A DNA stretch of 64,000 bases, taken from the NCBI GenBank assembly GCA_903887775.1, contig CAISRB010000012.1, forward strand, positions 124,001 to 188,000, read 5' to 3'. The position numbers and the translations under genes are program-made. This document shows positions 62,992 through 64,000 of this stretch, one piece after another. The notes under the pieces are model-generated. The model saw only the letters and a list, made by a program, of their open reading frames with translations, was not told the DNA's origin and did no database searches. Position 1 is the first letter of the stretch. Each line of letters begins with the position of its first letter. The DNA is from an uncultured Bacteroidales bacterium (lineage in GTDB: Bacteria; Bacteroidota; Bacteroidia; Bacteroidales; FEN-979).

Positions 62992-64000
62992 ATGATCGAT
63001 CAAATTAAAATTACCTCTGCATTGATCTCAGTCTATTCGAAGGAAGGGATTGAAGAGATCGCGAAAACGCTGAAAGCCCATAATGTGAGTATTTATTCTA
63101 CCGGCGGAACCTATGATTTCCTTAAGGGCAAGGGCATTCCGGCTACCTCCATAGAAGAGGTGACGACTTATCCTTCTATCCTTGGCGGCCGTGTGAAGAC
63201 CCTTCACCCAAAGGTTTTCGGAGGAATTCTTTGGAGAAGGGACTCCCTCTCGGATGTGAAGGATGTTGAACATTATGATATTCCTTCAATTGATCTGGTG
63301 ATTGTCGACCTTTATCCTTTTGAAAAGACCGTAGCCGGCACGGATAACGAGGAAGAGATCATAGAAAAGATTGACATCGGCGGTATTTCGCTTATCAGGG
63401 CAGCTGCAAAAAACTACCGCCACGTGGTTGTTATCCCTGCTGCCGGCTATTACAAACCCCTGATGAAACTCCTTGAAGAGAAAAACGGTTTTACCAATGT
63501 TGATGACAGGAGGTATTTCGCCGCCCAGGCCTTCAATGTGTCCTCGCATTACGACACCCAGATCTTCAATTATTTCAACCGCAGGGAGAACATTGCTGCA
63601 TTCAAGCAGAGCCAGATGATCTCAACTCCAATGAGATATGGCGAGAATCCCCATCAGAAAGGTTCTTTTTATGGCCACTTGCACGAAAATTTTGAACAAT
63701 TACACGGGAAAGAGATTTCATACAACAATCTTGTGGATATCGATTCTGCCATCAACCTTAGTGCAGAATTTTCGGAACCATCAGTTGCAATTATAAAGCA
63801 TACCAACCCTTGCGGACTTGCATGCAGGAGTGCAATAAAAGAAGCGTATCTTGATGCCCTGGCATGCGACAGCATTTCCGCTTACGGAGGTGTGGTGATT
63901 GCCAACAGGAAGATAGATATGGAAACAGCCGAAGAGCTTAATAAACTGTTTTTTGAGATCCTCCTGGCGCCTGAATATGAAAAGAATGCCCTTGATGTCT
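62992..64000 (+). CDS. purH: PurH, AICAR transformylase/IMP cyclohydrolase (5' part)
   Basis: Start ATG at 62992; 336 codons are in the window and the rest lies beyond 64000. The N-terminal MGS-like cyclohydrolase domain has STGGT (36-40), PSILGGRVKTLHP and ISLIRAAAKN. The transformylase domain has MRYGENPHQK and KHTNPCG with catalytic Lys269-His270. The protein catalyses the last two steps to IMP in purine synthesis. A weak -7-like TATCATTG lies at 62924, 61 bases upstream. Partial only because of the window edge. Confidence 0.96.
   Translation, partial: MIDQIKITSALISVYSKEGIEEIAKTLKAHNVSIYSTGGTYDFLKGKGIPATSIEEVTTYPSILGGRVKTLHPKVFGGILWRRDSLSDVKDVEHYDIPSIDLVIVDLYPFEKTVAGTDNEEEIIEKIDIGGISLIRAAAKNYRHVVVIPAAGYYKPLMKLLEEKNGFTNVDDRRYFAAQAFNVSSHYDTQIFNYFNRRENIAAFKQSQMISTPMRYGENPHQKGSFYGHLHENFEQLHGKEISYNNLVDIDSAINLSAEFSEPSVAIIKHTNPCGLACRSAIKEAYLDALACDSISAYGGVVIANRKIDMETAEELNKLFFEILLAPEYEKNALDV

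Overview
The window looks like chromosome of a free-living or gut-type member of the Bacteroidota. Evidence: three proteins end in type IX secretion (T9SS) sorting domains; promoters carry the Bacteroidota -7 box TAnnTTTG; and there are many families typical of the phylum (DUF2723/GT117, DUF3098, DUF3108, DUF3857, DUF6249, Bacteroidota-type alpha-2-macroglobulin, the ftsX-DUF3098-uppP-truB gene order). No rRNA gene and no CRISPR array is present. Starts were chosen from signal peptides, family lengths and promoter positions, because Shine-Dalgarno sequences are mostly weak, as is usual in this phylum.

Layout. 0-10 kb: a membrane glycosyltransferase, then a rightward envelope group (porin-like barrel, TPR protein, SPOR-domain barrel, T9SS surface protein, a small PID-type C-terminally sorted protein). 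10-18 kb: a leftward run with a giant AsmA-like protein and the ftsX-DUF3098-uppP-truB-tadA-rhaD series. 18-31 kb: rightward leuS, DUF3108, a GH53 galactanase, an alpha-2-macroglobulin and aspS. 31-39 kb: lipoproteins, a U32 tRNA-hydroxylation protein, a HisJ-type PHP phosphatase, a fused polyferredoxin and dnaG. 39-47.5 kb: a leftward run with two DUF3857/transglutaminase paralogues, a response regulator with PAS, an RluB-type pseudouridine synthase, a MORN-like protein and nadA. 47.5-48 kb: a 540-base A+T-rich gap with a perfect DnaA box. 48-54.3 kb: rpiB, lutB, a fructosamine-kinase-like gene, an ECF sigma factor with a likely membrane anti-sigma partner, a T9SS protein and thpR. 60-64 kb: cysteine dioxygenase, methylmalonyl-CoA epimerase, a rubrerythrin-like protein, a MacB-type permease and the first third or more of purH.

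The main discovery candidate is a compact integrated element of about 5.5 kb (54415-59920) in the 3' end of tRNA-Ala(GGC). It is bounded by a 15-base direct repeat. Just inside each end lies a pair of TTGCAGAAAC repeats that look like integrase arm sites. Its eight genes all point left: tyrosine integrase, a coupled orphan, a helix-turn-helix protein, an orphan, a filamentous-phage-type (II/X-like) replication initiator, a terminase-small-subunit-like protein and two small genes with related N-termini. It has no capsid, portal, large terminase or conjugation gene. Integrase plus replication initiator plus TerS without structural genes is the profile of a phage satellite (PICI-like). I infer this role; it is not proven by the sequence.

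A second theme is short repeats that invade gene ends. TAGCGA-type repeats lie at the 3' ends of five genes, where they supply the stop codon or the last residues. They expand into heptamer arrays beside leuS and aspS. A different heptamer (ATTCGTA) forms the TTG start of the hisJ-like gene.
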